From NCBI RefSeq assembly GCF_035658495.1, contig NZ_CP141944.1, positions 2,072,001 to 2,136,000 on the forward strand: a DNA stretch of 64,000 bases, written 5' to 3'. Shown piece after piece: positions 41,771 to 52,302 of the stretch. This DNA is from Novosphingobium sp. RL4. Its GTDB lineage: Bacteria > Pseudomonadota > Alphaproteobacteria > Sphingomonadales > Sphingomonadaceae. The position numbers were made by a program, and so were the translations under genes. Numbering within the stretch: position 1 is the first letter of the stretch; the number at the start of each line of letters is the position of its first letter. A model generated the notes under the pieces. The model saw only the letters and a program-made list of their open reading frames with translations, made no database searches and was not told the DNA's origin.

Positions 41771-42886
41771 TTACAAGATTGAACCGGGGCGCCGATTCCA
41801 GCGGTTCACCGCCATAAGTGTGCCGAGGCAGATCATGTTGGTAAGCATGGAGGTGCCGCCGTGGCTCATGAAGGGAAGCGGGATTCCGACGACCGGGGCC
41901 AGCCCCATGACCATCATCAGGTTGATCGCCACATAGAAGAAGATCGTGGCCGACATCCCCGCCGCCAGCAGGCTGGAGAAGCGATCCGGTGCACTTCGCG
42001 CGACGCGCAGACCCCATGACAGCACCACGGCGAAGACGAAGAGCACGAACAGCCCTCCGGCCATGCCCCATTCCTCGGCCATCGTGGCGAAGACGAAGTC
42101 GGTATGCGATTCGGGGAGGTATTGCAGATGGCTCTGCGTGCCATTGCCGAACCCCTTGCCGAACAGGCCGCCCGAGCCGATGGCGATCTTGGACTGGGTG
42201 ATGTGATAGCCGGTGCCGAGCGGATCGCTTTCGGGGTCGAGGAACACGAGCACGCGGTTGCGCTGATAGTCGTGGAGCAGGGTGAAGAATGCGATCGGCG
42301 CGGCGATGGCGCCGGTCAGGCCGGCCCCGAGGAACCAGGAGATCGGCAGTCCCGCAAGGAACATTGTCACCACGCCGCCGAAGCAGATCGCCAGGGCCGT
42401 GCCGAGATCTGGCTGGATCATCACGAAAAGCGCTGGAATTCCGATCAGGACACCCGCCGGAACCAGTCCGCGCCAGCTTGCCGTCATTGCATGCGGAAGC
42501 GTTTCGTAGAAACGCGCAAGCACGAGCACGATGGCGGGCTTCATGAGTTCGGAAGGCTGAAGGGTCATGAAGCCCAGGTTGAGCCAGCGCTGGCTGCCGC
42601 CGCCCACGGCGCCGATAGCCTCGACCAGCACGAGCAGCAGGACGATCGCGCCGTAGACCGGATAGGCCACCGTTCTGAAGAAATCGCGGCTGAACCGGGA
42701 AATGACGATTGCCATGACCAGGAAGATCAGGAAGCGCATCACATGGCTGAGCGCATAAGGCTGGAGGCTGCCGCCTGCCGCCGAATAAAGCACTGCAGCG
42801 CCCAGCGATACCAGTCCCATCAGGGGGATCAGCATGTGCCAGGGCTGGCGCGCGATGGCTTCCGGTACGATGGAGCGGCTGATCAC
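41771..42886 (-). CDS. rodA: Rod-shape-determining protein RodA (SEDS glycosyltransferase)
   Basis: The 371-residue multi-pass membrane protein polymerises lipid II glycan strands in the elongasome with PBP2. SEDS signatures are GGSQRWLNLGFMTLQPSELMK, MIQPDLGTAL, and GIPLPFMSHGGTSMLTNM. The GTG start overlaps the mrdA stop by four bases (GTGA). It is the last gene of mreB-mreC-mreD-mrdA-rodA; the three tRNA-Lys genes follow downstream. Confidence 0.96.
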   Translation of the reverse strand: MISRSIVPEAIARQPWHMLIPLMGLVSLGAAVLYSAAGGSLQPYALSHVMRFLIFLVMAIVISRFSRDFFRTVAYPVYGAIVLLLVLVEAIGAVGGGSQRWLNLGFMTLQPSELMKPAIVLVLARFYETLPHAMTASWRGLVPAGVLIGIPALFVMIQPDLGTALAICFGGVVTMFLAGLPISWFLGAGLTGAIAAPIAFFTLLHDYQRNRVLVFLDPESDPLGTGYHITQSKIAIGSGGLFGKGFGNGTQSHLQYLPESHTDFVFATMAEEWGMAGGLFVLFVFAVVLSWGLRVARSAPDRFSSLLAAGMSATIFFYVAINLMMVMGLAPVVGIPLPFMSHGGTSMLTNMICLGTLMAVNRWNRRPGSIL

Positions 42887-44997
42887 TGCGTGCCTCCCGG
42901 TCCGGTTTGCGGGGCGGTCGTGGTAGCCGGCGACGGCGCGCTTGCAGGCGGTGCGGCAGGAGGCGGATCGTTGGAGCCGGGCTCCGGTGCCGGGGCCTGG
43001 GCTTCGTTGACGATAGGCTGCGCCGGGTCCTGACCCGATTCGGCGCCCTGGAGCTTGCGATTCTCCTCCTCGGCCGAAACAGCCGGGGCGCCGACGCCAT
43101 ATTGCGCGGAATAGGTGCGGTAGCGCGCATCCAGGCGTTCTGTAGGGGTTCCGCCCCACTTCTTCTCAAGCTCGGTCAGGATATCCATGCCCTTCTGCTT
43201 GTCGAAGACGTAAGTCAGCACGTCGCGCGCGATCGGATAGGCCGCGCCTGAGCCGCCGCCATGTTCGACCACGACGGAGCAGGCATAGCGCGGATTGTCG
43301 ACCGGCGCGAAGCAGATGAAATGGCCGTGGTCGCGGTGCTTCCACAAGCCGCCCTTGCCGTTGCCGATGTTGAGGCCGACGACTTGCGCCGTGCCGGTCT
43401 TGCCGGCGAGCTTGATATCGGGGAAGGGCAGGGCCGCGTGGCGGGCGGAGCCGGGGCCGTTGGCGACATCCGACATGGCCTGCCGGACATAGGCGAGGTG
43501 GTCGTCGGGAATGCCCAGTGATGGGGCGACTTCGTGCTCATGCCCGTGAACGAGGCGCGGCATGATGACGCGGCCCGTGGCGATGCGGGCTGCCTGAATG
43601 GCCTGCTGCAGCGGGTTCACCAGGAAGTAGCCTTGGCCGATCGTGGCGTTGACCGTGTCGAAGGTCTGCCATTCCTTGCCGTATTTCTTCAGTTTCCACG
43701 CCGGATTGGGCACGGTGCCGTACGACTGGCCGGATACCGGCAGCGGGAAATCGTGGCCAAGGCCCAGCCGGCTCGCCATCGCCGCGATCGGGTCCATCCC
43801 CATGCGCTGGGCGAAATGGTAGAAGTAGACGTCGCAGCTCTGGTAGATGCCCTTGGCCATGTTGACCTGGCCATGCCCGCGCCGGTTCCAGCAGTGGAAC
43901 ACGCGGTTGCCCACCCGCAGGCCGCCGCCGCAGAATACCGATTCCTTGGGATCGAGCCCGGCTTCCATGAAGGACAGCGCTACCATCGGCTTTACCGTCG
44001 AACCGGGCGGATAGAGCCCGCGCAGAACCTTGTTGCGCAGCGGCACATGGTCGTCGTCGGACAGCATCTTCCATTCGAGGCGGCCGATGCCGTCCGAGAA
44101 GCTGTTGGGATCGAAGCTGGGCATCGAGCACATCGCGAGAATATCGCCCGTCTGGCAATCCATCACCACCACTGCCGCCGATTCGGGGCCGATCCGGCGC
44201 GAGGCATATTCCTGGATACCGGCGTCGATCGTGAGCTTCAGCGTCTTTCCGGGAACGTCCTCGCGGGTATCGAGGTCGCGGACGATCCGGCCCGAGGCAG
44301 TGACCTCCACACGCCGGGCGCCGGGCTTGCCGCGCAGGTCCTTCTCGTAGAATTTCTCGAGCGCGTCCTTGCCCACCTTGTAGCCGGGCGTGATGAGGAC
44401 CGGATCGTGGTCTTTCTCGTACTCCTCGGCGGAGGCCGGACCGACATAGCCGATGAGGTGGCCGACCGATGGCCCCAGAGGGTAAAAGCGGGAAAAGCCG
44501 CGCTGGGTGACGACGCCCGGCAGATCGGGCAGCCGCACGCTGACGGCGGCAAAACGCTCCCAGTCCAGCCCGCTGGCGACTTCGACCGGGGCGAAGCCCC
44601 GTGCCTTGTCGAGCTTGTCCTCAAGATCCTGAAGCGCGATCGGGGACAGGTTCAGCAACTTGCCCAGGGTCTGGATAGTATGCGGGATATCCTGCAGGCG
44701 CTCGGGAATCAGGTCGACCCGGAAGTCGGCCCGGTTGGAGGCGAGCGGCGTGCCGGCACGATCGAGAATCCAGCCGCGACGCGGTGGGATCAGCGAGAGG
44801 TTGACCCGGTTGCTTTCCGCTTCGAGCTCGTACTTGGCGTTCTGCGCGACCGCGAGATAACCGAGGCGGGTGGCCAGCAGCACGCCGATTCCGCCCTGCA
44901 TGGTGCCCAGCACGATGCTGCGCCGGTCGAAGCTGTTTCGCAGCGTGCCCGCACTGACATGGCGTTGCGGAAAGAACCGCTTGAAGCTGATCTTCAT
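42883..44997 (-). CDS. mrdA: Penicillin-binding protein 2
   Basis: The 704-residue transpeptidase crosslinks side-wall peptidoglycan with RodA. It has one N-terminal anchor (about 30-50), a dimerisation/pedestal region (SLIPPRRGWILDRAGTPLASN) and the transpeptidase domain with the SxxK nucleophile in PPGSTVKPM, SxD in QSCDVYFYH, and KTG in LAGKTGTAQVV. The C-terminus has a long Pro/Ala-rich extension (about 640-704, PPPAAPPASAPSPATT) that I do not see in enterobacterial PBP2. Start and stop overlap neighbours (ATGA, GTGA). Confidence 0.96.
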   Translation of the reverse strand: MKISFKRFFPQRHVSAGTLRNSFDRRSIVLGTMQGGIGVLLATRLGYLAVAQNAKYELEAESNRVNLSLIPPRRGWILDRAGTPLASNRADFRVDLIPERLQDIPHTIQTLGKLLNLSPIALQDLEDKLDKARGFAPVEVASGLDWERFAAVSVRLPDLPGVVTQRGFSRFYPLGPSVGHLIGYVGPASAEEYEKDHDPVLITPGYKVGKDALEKFYEKDLRGKPGARRVEVTASGRIVRDLDTREDVPGKTLKLTIDAGIQEYASRRIGPESAAVVVMDCQTGDILAMCSMPSFDPNSFSDGIGRLEWKMLSDDDHVPLRNKVLRGLYPPGSTVKPMVALSFMEAGLDPKESVFCGGGLRVGNRVFHCWNRRGHGQVNMAKGIYQSCDVYFYHFAQRMGMDPIAAMASRLGLGHDFPLPVSGQSYGTVPNPAWKLKKYGKEWQTFDTVNATIGQGYFLVNPLQQAIQAARIATGRVIMPRLVHGHEHEVAPSLGIPDDHLAYVRQAMSDVANGPGSARHAALPFPDIKLAGKTGTAQVVGLNIGNGKGGLWKHRDHGHFICFAPVDNPRYACSVVVEHGGGSGAAYPIARDVLTYVFDKQKGMDILTELEKKWGGTPTERLDARYRTYSAQYGVGAPAVSAEEENRKLQGAESGQDPAQPIVNEAQAPAPEPGSNDPPPAAPPASAPSPATTTAPQTGPGGTQ

Positions 44998-45536
44998 CGC
45001 AGGAGTACGATCGGCGTAAGCCGGAGCCGGTCCAACATGGCCACGATACGGCCGACGAGGGGATAGGAAAGCACGGAGATGACGACCTGCGGCACGATGA
45101 CTTGAAGAGGGGAAGCAGCGCCTGCGATGTTGGCAAGGGCGAGGCTCAGCAGAATATAGGCGACGATGAGGCCCATGGCCATGAGCCATTCCGTGACGAA
45201 GTTTCGCCAAGGCAGGCGCGCTTCGACGATTTCCAGCGCGATGGCGGTGAGCGACCATAGCAGGACTGCGCAGCCGAACGGTTGTCCGGAGAACAGATCA
45301 TCGAACAGGCCCAGCGGCAGCCCGGCCCAGATCGGCAGCAGGCCCGGGCGAAGTTGACGCCAGCCGAGATAGACGAGGAACCCCAGCGGGGGCATGACCG
45401 GCGCGGAGGCGATCATGAACCAGCCGGGGACCAGCGATCCGAGCATGATCGTCAGCCAGGGAAAGCCGCGAGCCAGCAGCCGCGATGGCGCGTGATTTAT
45501 GCGCTGGCGGGAGCGGGGGCCGTTGCGGGAAAACAT
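44994..45536 (-). CDS. mreD: Rod-shape-determining protein MreD
   Basis: The 180-residue protein has about five membrane segments and the family's LPIWAGLPLGLFDDLFSGQPFG, equivalent to the usual 'G...D...G.P.G'. It is an integral part of the MreBCD elongasome. The start ATG overlaps the mreC stop (ATGA-type, sharing base 45536) and its stop overlaps the mrdA ATG. A basic head of about 30 residues precedes the first span. Confidence 0.92.
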   Translation of the reverse strand: MFSRNGPRSRQRINHAPSRLLARGFPWLTIMLGSLVPGWFMIASAPVMPPLGFLVYLGWRQLRPGLLPIWAGLPLGLFDDLFSGQPFGCAVLLWSLTAIALEIVEARLPWRNFVTEWLMAMGLIVAYILLSLALANIAGAASPLQVIVPQVVISVLSYPLVGRIVAMLDRLRLTPIVLLR

Positions 45537-46423
45537 CAGGGCTTCTTGACCGTACCGTCGTTTGCAGGGGGTGGGGGCGGCGGGGGAGACCAACTCTTCT
45601 CGACCATGACGTAATCGGTGTCGGAAGGATTGCTGAGCACGCGGGCAGTGGCGCCGTCGCGGATCAGTTCCGTCACGATGGCGATCGGCGTTCCGGGACG
45701 GTAAAGTCCGCCCGAGCCCGAGGTCACGAGGACATCACCCTTCCTGAGCGGATTGATGCCAAGGTTGATGAGCCGGATGCGCAGTGTGCCGTCGCCGTTG
45801 CCCTGAGCGAAGGCGGCAACGCCGTCGGTCGCCCGGCGCACCGGCACGACGCTTTCGCTATCCGTCACCAGCAGGACGCGGGCACTGGAGGTGCCCACTT
45901 CGAGAACCCGGCCGACGAGACCCATCTGCGATCTTACGGGCATGCCCTTGGCCACATTGCGGTCCGCCCCGGCGCCGAGTGTGGCGTAGCGGCGCGAACT
46001 GGCGCTGGTGGACGAGGTCAGCCGAGAAAAGGTCACGGCGCCGCCGTCCTTCTCGGACAGATTCATCAGATCCTTGAGGCGCTGGTTCTCGGCTTTCGTG
46101 GCCGCTGCCTCGAACAGGCGGACCTTGGCTTCGGCAAGTTCGCGCTTGAGGCGTGCGTGTTCGTTCCCCGAATGGAGGAAGCCCGTGGCCGTGGCCCAGG
46201 CGTCCCGACCCATGTCGCGCCCTTGCGCGGAAACCTGCGCAGCCGGCTCCGACGCATCGTCGGCAAGGCCGCGCAGCGCTGAAAAGGCATCGGGGTTGAC
46301 GAGTGAGACGACCACGAGTCCCAGCCCGACCACGGCGCCCAGGACGCCTGCGGTGTAGCTCAGGAAGGTGGTGTATTGCGCTCTGCGCGAATAGCTGGAG
46401 CGCCTGTTTGCTGGCGGCGCCAT
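45536..46423 (-). CDS. mreC: Rod-shape-determining protein MreC
   Basis: The 295-residue bitopic protein has a membrane span (about 27-47, FLSYTAGVLGAVVGLGLVVV), a coiled coil (about 90-125, ARLKRELAEAKVRLFEAA), and a periplasmic beta-barrel domain with GLVGRVLEVGTSSARVLLVTD and the GDVLVTSGSGGLYRPGTPI signature. A Pro-rich tail (SPPPPPPPANDGTVKKP) ends it. It joins the MreB filament to the PBP2-RodA enzymes. The start follows AAGGAG. Two inverted repeats lie between it and mreB. Confidence 0.94.
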   Translation of the reverse strand: MAPPANRRSSYSRRAQYTTFLSYTAGVLGAVVGLGLVVVSLVNPDAFSALRGLADDASEPAAQVSAQGRDMGRDAWATATGFLHSGNEHARLKRELAEAKVRLFEAAATKAENQRLKDLMNLSEKDGGAVTFSRLTSSTSASSRRYATLGAGADRNVAKGMPVRSQMGLVGRVLEVGTSSARVLLVTDSESVVPVRRATDGVAAFAQGNGDGTLRIRLINLGINPLRKGDVLVTSGSGGLYRPGTPIAIVTELIRDGATARVLSNPSDTDYVMVEKSWSPPPPPPPANDGTVKKP

Positions 46424-46490
46424 GCGCCATGCACTCCTTCGTAGTGGCGGCCCTGCCACTTCACGTGCAAGGGCCGCTCGAACCTCAAGA

Positions 46491-46551
46491 CCGGCGGCAA
46501 TACCGCCGGGACATCAGCGGGGTGGCGGACCGTAGGGCCGCTGCCACCCCG
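46491..46551. repeat. Two inverted repeats between mreB and mreC
   Basis: CCGGCGG/CCGCCGG (46491-46497 and 46503-46509) and CGGGGTGGC/GCCACCCCG (46518-46526 and 46543-46551) form stable stems in the mreB-mreC gap. Neither is followed by a T-run, so they are more likely mRNA stabilisers or processing structures that allow different mreB and mreCD output than full terminators. Confidence 0.6.
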
Positions 46552-46558
46552 AACTCGA

Positions 46559-47686
<1,128 letters not shown>

Positions 47687-47866
47687 TTAGCCCATCGATT
47701 CGGGAAACGCCAAAAATTTGTGTCGATTTCATGGGGGAATCGTACGGAGCCTGTCTCGAATTCCACGCGTTTCGTCGCTAGTCTTTCGAACAAATCGAGA
47801 TTGTGGCGAGATCGCCCGTCCGCCGGCGGTTTGACGCTTTGCGCGCAACCGGACAAGAGACCCTGC

Positions 47867-49693
47867 ATGCCAACCATCCGTCGCCTTCCCGAACACCTCG
47901 TAAACCGCATCGCTGCGGGAGAAGTGGTGGAGCGTCCGGCTTCCGCGCTCAAGGAGCTTGTCGAGAATGCGGTGGATGCGGGCTCCACGCAAATCACCGT
48001 TAGGATCTCCTCGGGCGGCCTCGACCTGATCGAGGTGACCGACGACGGCTGCGGCATGGAGCCGGAACAGATCGCCCTGGCGCTGGAGCGCCACGCGACC
48101 TCCAAGCTGCCTGACGAGCATATCGAACTGGTCGCCACGCTCGGCTTTCGCGGCGAGGCATTGCCCTCGATCGGATCGGTTGCGCGGCTGACCATCGAAA
48201 GTCGCCCGCATGAGGCGGCGGAAGGCTGGAAGCGTGTGGTTGACCACGGACTGGTCGCCGCCGACGGTCCCGCTGCATTGCCGCCCGGCACGCGAATCCG
48301 CGTTGAGGATCTGTTCGGCAAAGTGCCCGCCCGGCGCAAGTTCCTGCGCTCGCCGCGTTCCGAATATGCGGCATGCCAGGATGTCGTGCGGCGCCTGGCC
48401 ATGGCGCGACCTGACATCGGGTTCGTGCTGGAACATGACGGCCGCCGCGTTATCGCGGTGCAGCCGCGCGAGGAACTGGCGGCGCGCGTGGCCCGTCTCG
48501 TTGCGCGTGAACTGGCGGAAGACGGTGTCCTGATCGAAGCCGAGCGCGGCACTGCCCGGCTCACCGGGGTGGCGGGCTTGCCGACCTACAATCGCGGCGT
48601 TGCCGATCACCAGTACCTTTTCGTCAACGGCCGCCCGGTGAAGGACCGCCTTCTGGTAGGGGCGGTGCGCGGCGCCTATTCCGACATGCTGGCGCGCGAT
48701 CGCCATGCGGTGCTCGCGCTGTTCCTGGAGATTCCGCCCGAGGACGTGGACGTCAACGTCCATCCCGCGAAGACCGAGGTTCGTTTTCGCGATCCCGCCT
48801 TTGTGCGCGGTTTCCTGGTCGGCGCGTTGCGCCATGCGCTGGAATCTTCGGGTCAGAAGAGTGCGCAGCCCGCCTCGGTCGCGGCGATGGGGATGTGGCA
48901 GGTCGAACCTGTAGCGCCTGCACCTGCGCCGGCGCTGGGTTCTCTCTTCGCCCGCGAGTATTCGACGCCGCAATCCCGCTCCGATTTCCGCCCGGCGCCT
49001 TCGCGCGTCGGTGAAGCAGGGGAAGTCTGGCGTTCCTATGAGGCTGAAGTGATGGCCCAGCCGTCCGGACGCGCAGAACCCGTGCCCGACGAACCGGAGG
49101 ATGCGCTGCGCTATCCGCTGGGTGTGGCCCGGGGGCAGGTGGCCGGCACTTATATCGTGGCCGAAGCGGACGACGGCCTCGTCATCGTCGATCAGCACGC
49201 CGCGCACGAGCGCCTCGTGCTCGAACGGCTCAAGGCCGCCGGTGCGGAGGACGCGATGGTGCGGTCTCAGGCCCTGCTGCTGCCCGAAGTGGTCGAGCTT
49301 GAGGAAGCGGCGTGCGATGCGCTGGACGACAAGATCGCCGATCTCGCCCGGTTCGGACTCGTGCTCGAGCGTTTCGGCCCTTGCGCGATGCTGGTGCGCG
49401 CGGTGCCCTCGGTGCTGGGCAAGTCCGATGTCTTCGCGCTCGTGCGCGATATTGCCGACGATCTTGCCAAGAACGGCGATGCGTTGCTGCTTGGCGAGAA
49501 GCTGGATCTCGTGCTCGCGACGATGGCCTGCCACGGATCGGTCCGCGCGGGCCGTTCGCTTTCTGTCGCCGAAATGAACGCGCTGCTGCGCGAAATGGAG
49601 CGCACCCCGCGTTCGGGCCAATGCAACCATGGCCGCCCCACGTGGGTTAAACTTGCCCATCAGGACATTGAGAAACTCTTCGGGCGAAAATGA
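47867..49693 (+). CDS. mutL: DNA mismatch repair protein MutL
   Basis: The 608-residue GHKL ATPase couples mismatch recognition to strand removal. N-terminal motifs are ELVENAVDAGST, DDGCGM and GFRGEALPSIGSV. The C-terminal domain carries the endonuclease motif DQHAAHERLVLE, together with ACHGSVRAGR and QCNHGRPTWV, so this MutL should nick DNA itself, as in bacteria without MutH. The linker (about 330-430) is Pro/Ala-rich. Its stop overlaps the next gene's ATG (ATGATG). Confidence 0.97.
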   Translation: MPTIRRLPEHLVNRIAAGEVVERPASALKELVENAVDAGSTQITVRISSGGLDLIEVTDDGCGMEPEQIALALERHATSKLPDEHIELVATLGFRGEALPSIGSVARLTIESRPHEAAEGWKRVVDHGLVAADGPAALPPGTRIRVEDLFGKVPARRKFLRSPRSEYAACQDVVRRLAMARPDIGFVLEHDGRRVIAVQPREELAARVARLVARELAEDGVLIEAERGTARLTGVAGLPTYNRGVADHQYLFVNGRPVKDRLLVGAVRGAYSDMLARDRHAVLALFLEIPPEDVDVNVHPAKTEVRFRDPAFVRGFLVGALRHALESSGQKSAQPASVAAMGMWQVEPVAPAPAPALGSLFAREYSTPQSRSDFRPAPSRVGEAGEVWRSYEAEVMAQPSGRAEPVPDEPEDALRYPLGVARGQVAGTYIVAEADDGLVIVDQHAAHERLVLERLKAAGAEDAMVRSQALLLPEVVELEEAACDALDDKIADLARFGLVLERFGPCAMLVRAVPSVLGKSDVFALVRDIADDLAKNGDALLLGEKLDLVLATMACHGSVRAGRSLSVAEMNALLREMERTPRSGQCNHGRPTWVKLAHQDIEKLFGRK

Positions 49694-50184
49694 TGAAAAA
49701 TGCGATCCTTGGGCTGGCCGTCGTCACTCTTCTCTCCGCCTGCGGGCAGGAAGATCCGGGGGGGCAGACGGCGGAGGATGCGCAGGATATCGCGAAGGTC
49801 GAACGGATGAGCAAGGAGCCGTTCAAGCCGATCATTCCCCGGCCGATCACCGAGATCGACGTGGCCCGCTACGGTCTAGACAAACCCGGCTGCGCTTTCC
49901 GCAAGCCGGACCAGAAGGACCCGATCTTCATCGCCAACGAGGAAGAGGGCTTCATGCGCATCGCAGGAGACCTCAAGCGCTACGCTGCCAAGGTCGAGAG
50001 CGCGCAGCTTCCGGGCAATGCACGCTCCACTTACGTCGGTCTGGCCAGTTGGGTCGATCTCGTGAGCCTGCCCGGCAAGGGCAGCGGATCGGACACGATG
50101 CACTGGCCGGCAAAGCTCATTCTTCATGACGCACAGGAACGCGTTGCCTTCATGGCCGAGGGCGAGGTTTCCTGCCGGGGCTGA
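49690..50184 (+). CDS. Putative lipoprotein coupled to mutL
   Basis: The 164-residue product starts MMKNAILGLAVVTLLSACGQ, a lipoprotein signal with lipobox LSAC, so Cys 18 would be lipidated. The mature part is a small alpha/beta domain (FRKPDQKDPIFIANEEEGFMRIAGDLKRY) that I do not recognise. Two ATGs lie in tandem at 49690 and 49693; the first overlaps the mutL stop. Coupling to mutL is positional and gives no functional hint. It converges with the phosphodiesterase gene 4 bases away. Confidence 0.78.
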   Translation: MMKNAILGLAVVTLLSACGQEDPGGQTAEDAQDIAKVERMSKEPFKPIIPRPITEIDVARYGLDKPGCAFRKPDQKDPIFIANEEEGFMRIAGDLKRYAAKVESAQLPGNARSTYVGLASWVDLVSLPGKGSGSDTMHWPAKLILHDAQERVAFMAEGEVSCRG

Positions 50185-50188
50185 GTAC

Positions 50189-51439
50189 CTAACGCTGCTT
50201 CACGATATTGCGGAACGGTGCATCGTTGCCGTCGCCGTCGCTCGCCTGCGGCAATTTGAGGAGGTCACGCAGCAGCGGGGCAACGTCGACATTGTCGAAC
50301 GGCGCCAATTTGCCGCGCTTCGCGAAGTCCGGCCCGCTGGCAATGAACAGCGCGGCCATTTCCGGTGCGGCATTGTCATAACCGTGAGTGCCGCCGGTGG
50401 AGGCTTTCGCAGGCAGCTTCGCGCTGATCTGCCAGCCGGTTTCGGCTAGGCAGAAGAACGGCGCGATCCGAGGATTTGTGCCATATCGCAGCCGAGCCGG
50501 AATGTCCTGCTTGCGCCAGCACTGCATGTGGTCATGTGCTTTCAGCAGCGCTGCGGCAAGCGCGGCTTCGTTGCCCGGCGTTGGCGCAAGCGCGGCGAAC
50601 GGCCCGGTTTCTCCCAGCTTGTAAAGCGCGGGATCGGCAACGGCGTCCAGCGGGATGGTACGTTCGCTGGAAACCGAGGCCATGCCGTGATCGGCCACAA
50701 CGATGAGGTTCGCCCGCTGCCCGAGTTCGCGCAGGCCAGCGACGAGCGCGCCGATATCGCGGTCGATTTCCGCTATCGCGGCATTCGTGCGGGGATCGTC
50801 GGGGCCGAAGCGATGCCCGGCCGTGTCTACATCGTCGAAATAGAGCGTCACCAGTCGGGGCCGGATGGCGGCGGGACGCCGCAACCAGTCCAGCACCGCG
50901 TTAACCCGCTGGACCGGGCTCGCCGCCTGGTTGAACTGCTGCCAGTCGCTTGGCCGGGTGCCGCCGGTGATCTGTTTCCAGGGTTCCGTAACAAGGGTTC
51001 CGCCCCAGGCTACGTTCGAGCCGGGCCAGAACATCGTTGCGGTGCGGATTCCGGCCTTTTCGGCAGTGACCCAGATCGGCTCGGCCTCATCCCACCAATA
51101 AGGCTCGTCGCTCGACATCGTGAACTTCTGGCCGGGATGTGCCGGATCTTCGAAGCTGTTGGCGATGATGCCGTTGTGGTCCGGCACCTTGCCTGTCACC
51201 AGGGCCCAGTGATTGGGGAAGGTCTTGCTAGGAAACGAGGGGCGCATGGCGGCACTGATGCCGCTGGCCGCAAGCTTCGAGAGGCTCGGGGTTATGCCGC
51301 GGTCGAGATAGTCTGCACGGAATCCATCGATCGAGACGAGAATGACGACCGGATCGCGGCGGTCTTTCGCCGGTCTGGCGGACGCGGGTGAGGCAAGTAC
51401 GGCAAAAGTGCCCAGCAGCAGTGCGACGAGTCTTTTCAT
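50189..51439 (-). CDS. Alkaline-phosphatase superfamily phosphodiesterase (NPP type)
   Basis: The 416-residue secreted protein starts with a signal peptide (MKRLVALLLGTFAVLASPASA). It has the NPP metal and nucleophile motifs: ILVSIDGFRADYL (metal Asp), SFPSKTFPNHWALVTG (nucleophile Thr), YFDDVDTAGHRFGPDD, VVADHGMA and GTHGYDN. It should hydrolyse phosphate mono- or diesters (nucleotides or phospholipid head groups) in the periplasm with two zinc ions. It converges with the mutL-lipoprotein pair. Confidence 0.9.
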   Translation of the reverse strand: MKRLVALLLGTFAVLASPASARPAKDRRDPVVILVSIDGFRADYLDRGITPSLSKLAASGISAAMRPSFPSKTFPNHWALVTGKVPDHNGIIANSFEDPAHPGQKFTMSSDEPYWWDEAEPIWVTAEKAGIRTATMFWPGSNVAWGGTLVTEPWKQITGGTRPSDWQQFNQAASPVQRVNAVLDWLRRPAAIRPRLVTLYFDDVDTAGHRFGPDDPRTNAAIAEIDRDIGALVAGLRELGQRANLIVVADHGMASVSSERTIPLDAVADPALYKLGETGPFAALAPTPGNEAALAAALLKAHDHMQCWRKQDIPARLRYGTNPRIAPFFCLAETGWQISAKLPAKASTGGTHGYDNAAPEMAALFIASGPDFAKRGKLAPFDNVDVAPLLRDLLKLPQASDGDGNDAPFRNIVKQR

Positions 51440-51481
51440 GCCTGCCCTCTAACCCGCGTTCCGTGACAGGTCGATGTCGTG

Positions 51482-52261
51482 TTATATCATCCGCGCCAGC
51501 ATCCACAGCCCCATGGCCACCATGAACAGGTTCTCGGTAAGCGAGACGAAGCCGAGTGGAACCGCGCCGGAACCGCCGACGCAGGCGCACTTGAGTTCCC
51601 GCTTCTGGATATAGACAGCGTAGAAAACCGAAATGCCGCCGATACCGCCGATCGCGAGGCCGATCGGGATCGAGAGCCAGGGCAGGGCATGGGCGGTCAT
51701 GAGCGCGCCCGCCGTCCATTCCAGCACCGGATAGGCATAGGCATAGGGCACGAAGCGTTTGGCCAGCAGGTCATAGCCCAGGAACATGGTCGAGAATTGT
51801 TCGACGTCCTGCAGCTTCAGCATGGCGAGCAGCATCATCGTCATGGAAACGAACCATTCCGCCGCCCGCAGCGTGAACGGCGTGCCGAATGCCGCCCAGC
51901 TTGCTGCAAGCGCAAGTCCGGCCCCGGTGGCAAATACCGCAAGCACGGGGCGATAGCTCGTCGCTTTCGGGTCCTGGAGCCTCAGGCCGAAATGGGCGCG
52001 AAGGTCGGAATGGCCGCCGATCCGCTTACCGCCGATGAAGGTCTGGGGTGTAGTGGTCACCCCATGCCGGGCCTTGAAGGCGTCCACTTGCTCGCGGGTC
52101 GTCAACCAGTGGTCCTCGACCTCGTAGCCGAGCCTTTCGAGCAGGTACTTCGACTTGAGGCCCCAGGGGCAGGTGTGCTTGTCCATGACCATGCGGTAGA
52201 GCACGGCCTTCTTGGCTTTTGAACTTTCGGTGGCCTGGTCGAGCGTCTGGTCATGTATCAT
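51482..52261 (-). CDS. Glutaredoxin-MauE/DoxX fusion membrane protein
   Basis: The 259-residue protein joins a glutaredoxin domain (about 17-95; active site TCPWG with a single Cys 31, cis-Pro in TTPQTF, and GGHSDL) to a four-span MauE/DoxX-like domain (about 105-259) with the CACVGG motif (Cys pair) before the last span. MauE-type proteins pass electrons for disulfide chemistry across the membrane. A 20-bp-spaced promoter with a palindromic operator lies directly upstream, shared with the divergent MerR gene, so it is the probable MerR target. Confidence 0.85.
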   Translation of the reverse strand: MIHDQTLDQATESSKAKKAVLYRMVMDKHTCPWGLKSKYLLERLGYEVEDHWLTTREQVDAFKARHGVTTTPQTFIGGKRIGGHSDLRAHFGLRLQDPKATSYRPVLAVFATGAGLALAASWAAFGTPFTLRAAEWFVSMTMMLLAMLKLQDVEQFSTMFLGYDLLAKRFVPYAYAYPVLEWTAGALMTAHALPWLSIPIGLAIGGIGGISVFYAVYIQKRELKCACVGGSGAVPLGFVSLTENLFMVAMGLWMLARMI

Positions 52262-52268
52262 GGGACGG

Positions 52269-52300
52269 CTTATAGCTCCCGTACCATGGTACGGAGTCAA
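52269..52300 (-). promoter_or_regulatory. MerR-type promoter/operator of the glutaredoxin-MauE gene
   Basis: On the minus strand TTGACT (52300-52295) and TATAAG (52274-52269) are separated by 20 bases, the over-long spacing diagnostic of promoters that need MerR proteins to untwist them. The spacer contains the perfect 16-bp palindrome CCGTACCATGGTACGG (52279-52294), close to the MerR consensus TCCGTAC...GTACGGA. The ribosome site of merR (GGAG, 52293-52296) overlaps the right arm, so bound MerR could also affect its own expression. Confidence 0.88.
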
Positions 52301-52302
52301 GC

